Shown here piece after piece: positions 62,881 to 64,000 of a stretch of 64,000 nt of DNA. This DNA is from Zhongshania aliphaticivorans (GTDB lineage Bacteria > Pseudomonadota > Gammaproteobacteria > Pseudomonadales > Spongiibacteraceae). The stretch is taken from positions 186,001 through 250,000 of the forward strand of contig NZ_CACSIK010000001.1 of NCBI RefSeq assembly GCF_902705875.1, in the 5' to 3' direction. A model generated the notes under the pieces. The model saw nothing but the letters and a program-made list of their open reading frames with translations. It searched no databases and was not told where the DNA came from. Numbering within the stretch: the first letter of the stretch is position 1; each line of letters begins with the position of its first letter. The translations under genes and the position numbers were made by a program.

Positions 62881-64000
62881 TATGTTGCCGGTTACGGTTT
62901 TATCTGGCTTCCTCGGTGCAGGTAAAACCACCGTGCTAAGTCATGTTTTAAACAATCGAGATGGCCGCCGAGTGGCGGTGATCGTGAACGATATGAGCGA
63001 GATCAATATCGACGCGAGCGCAGTGCAAAATGAGGTTGAGCTCAACCGCAGTGAAGAAAAACTGGTGGAAATGAGCAACGGCTGTATTTGCTGCACCCTG
63101 CGGGAAGATCTGTTGTTGGAAGTCCGTCGCTTGGCCAGCGAAGGTCGTTTCGATTATCTGCTCATTGAGTCCACCGGTATTTCCGAGCCGCTGCCGGTAG
63201 CTGAAACTTTCACCTTTGCTGATGAAGACGGGGTTAGCCTGTCTGATGTTGCCAAGTTGGATACCATGGTCACGGTGGTGGATGCGTTAAATTTTCTTAA
63301 AGATTATGACGAGGCTAAATTCCTACAGGAAACCGGCGAACATTTAGGCGAAGAAGATCAGCGCAGTGTTGCCGACCTACTTGTGGAGCAGGTGGAATTT
63401 GCCGATGTGCTGTTAATCAGCAAAACTGACTTGGTCGATGAGGCCACCTTAGACCGTCTTATAGCTGTACTGAAAACCCTGAATACCGAAGCTGAAATTG
63501 TTCCAATTCTCAATGGTGACGTAGATATTGGTCGCGTATTGGGTACAGGAAAATTCAGTTTTGAGCGCGCTCAGCTAGCCCCTGGCTGGCTGAAAGAAAT
63601 GCGTGGTGAACATGTTCCCGAAACCGAGGAATACGGCATTGCCAGCTTTACCTACACCGCTAGAAAACCTTTTCACCCACAAAAATTTCATGACTTCCTT
63701 CATGGTCAGGACATACAAGGCAAGCTGATTCGCTCCAAAGGTTATTTTTGGCTTGCCAGTCGTCCAGAGTTTGCTGGGCAGTGGAGTCAAGCAGGAGGCA
63801 TGGCGCGTCACGGCTTTGCCGGTATGTTTTGGAAAGCGATTCCCGAAGATCGCTGGCCAGAGGATGAAGAATATCTCGCCTCTATAAGAAGCAACTGGCA
63901 GGAGCCTTTTGGCGATATGCGCCAGGAGCTGGTGTTTATTGGTCAAAACCTCGACAAAGATCACTTTATTAACACTTTAGATAGCTGTCTGCTAAGTGAT
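62864..64000 (+). CDS. COG0523/ZigA-type GTPase metallochaperone (3' end outside window)
   Basis: 379 codons visible, no stop before the edge. Walker [10 protein letters not shown] (15-23), metal motif Cys74-Ile-Cys76-Cys77 (GCICCTL), IESTGISEP, and G4 SKTD. The C-terminal CobW domain continues to the edge ([22 protein letters not shown]). The family moves zinc or other metals to client enzymes; ZigA members are Zur-controlled and follow dksA2 in Pseudomonas. ATG 62864 follows AAGGAG; a later ATG at 62882 is possible. Confidence 0.9.
   Translation, partial: MADAANMLPVTVLSGFLGAGKTTVLSHVLNNRDGRRVAVIVNDMSEINIDASAVQNEVELNRSEEKLVEMSNGCICCTLREDLLLEVRRLASEGRFDYLLIESTGISEPLPVAETFTFADEDGVSLSDVAKLDTMVTVVDALNFLKDYDEAKFLQETGEHLGEEDQRSVADLLVEQVEFADVLLISKTDLVDEATLDRLIAVLKTLNTEAEIVPILNGDVDIGRVLGTGKFSFERAQLAPGWLKEMRGEHVPETEEYGIASFTYTARKPFHPQKFHDFLHGQDIQGKLIRSKGYFWLASRPEFAGQWSQAGGMARHGFAGMFWKAIPEDRWPEDEEYLASIRSNWQEPFGDMRQELVFIGQNLDKDHFINTLDSCLLSD

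Noticed and set aside
1..64000. CRISPR array, rRNA or tRNA genes, prophage
   Set aside because: No regularly spaced repeats, no conserved rRNA/tRNA stretches and no phage structural genes were seen on reading both strands.

Overview
The window reads as chromosome of a marine-type gammaproteobacterium, probably near the Cellvibrionales/Spongiibacteraceae. This placement is inferred from the gene mix (CYP153 with its ferredoxin, several TonB receptors, a Pseudomonas-like amidase and Zur regulon) and was not computed. No rRNA, tRNA or CRISPR array was seen.

Layout. 0-2.3 kb: tail of an unknown gene, an HPP membrane protein and a divergent LysR regulator. 2.3-21.8 kb: a nitrogen-scavenging block for short amides and urea-like solutes. 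It holds a two-component pair whose kinase is fused to an NCS1 permease, the urtABCDE-type ABC importer, aliphatic amidase amiE with its AAA+ partner amiB, then formamidase fmdA and fmdB. Near-identical 20-base elements precede urtA and fmdA, so one regulator probably drives both units. Between them sits a reverse-strand operon (PEP-synthase-like enzyme, lipocalin-like protein, F420-type LLM oxidoreductase) divergent from a TetR gene, with a perfect palindrome in the gap. 21.9-24.4 kb: AEC transporter and purEK. 24.8-33.4 kb: arsenic region with arsS/arsM (arsenosugar synthesis), an SMR gene broken by a stop at its essential glutamate, SIP/MarR, a cytochrome-propeller protein and arsR-arsC-acr3-arsH. 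33.6-34.6 kb: aldo-keto reductase.

34.85-39.13 kb is the most unusual part. Two segments have the architecture of integron gene cassettes on the minus strand. Each ends in an attC-like site right after the last stop codon, and the outer box of each site is the exact complement of the bases at the start of the same cassette. No integrase is visible. One cassette carries a membrane zinc-ribbon protein. The other carries a Cap4/DUF4297-like nuclease and an SMC-like ATPase with a CxxC, resembling a minimal Lamassu/ABC-3C anti-phage system. Two weaker attC-like sites occur at 47.5 and 49.1 kb, around a lectin/DUF3047-like gene and a 233-bp duplicated fragment of a TonB receptor gene.

39.7-57.1 kb: TonB receptor, TetR, ferredoxin + CYP153 with a palindrome inside the promoter, a three-gene membrane cluster, an SDR, a PhoX-like Tat protein convergent with a second TonB receptor, a BASS transporter, a secreted cysteine-rich coiled coil, and a PEP mutase/isocitrate lyase-type enzyme. 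57.1-64 kb: a probable zinc-starvation locus. A TonB receptor-SBP-permease-ATPase operon diverges from a zinc-independent DksA paralog and a COG0523 metallochaperone that runs off the window, with a Zur-like box between them.

Start codons were chosen by ribosome binding site and family length, and often differ from the longest open frame.
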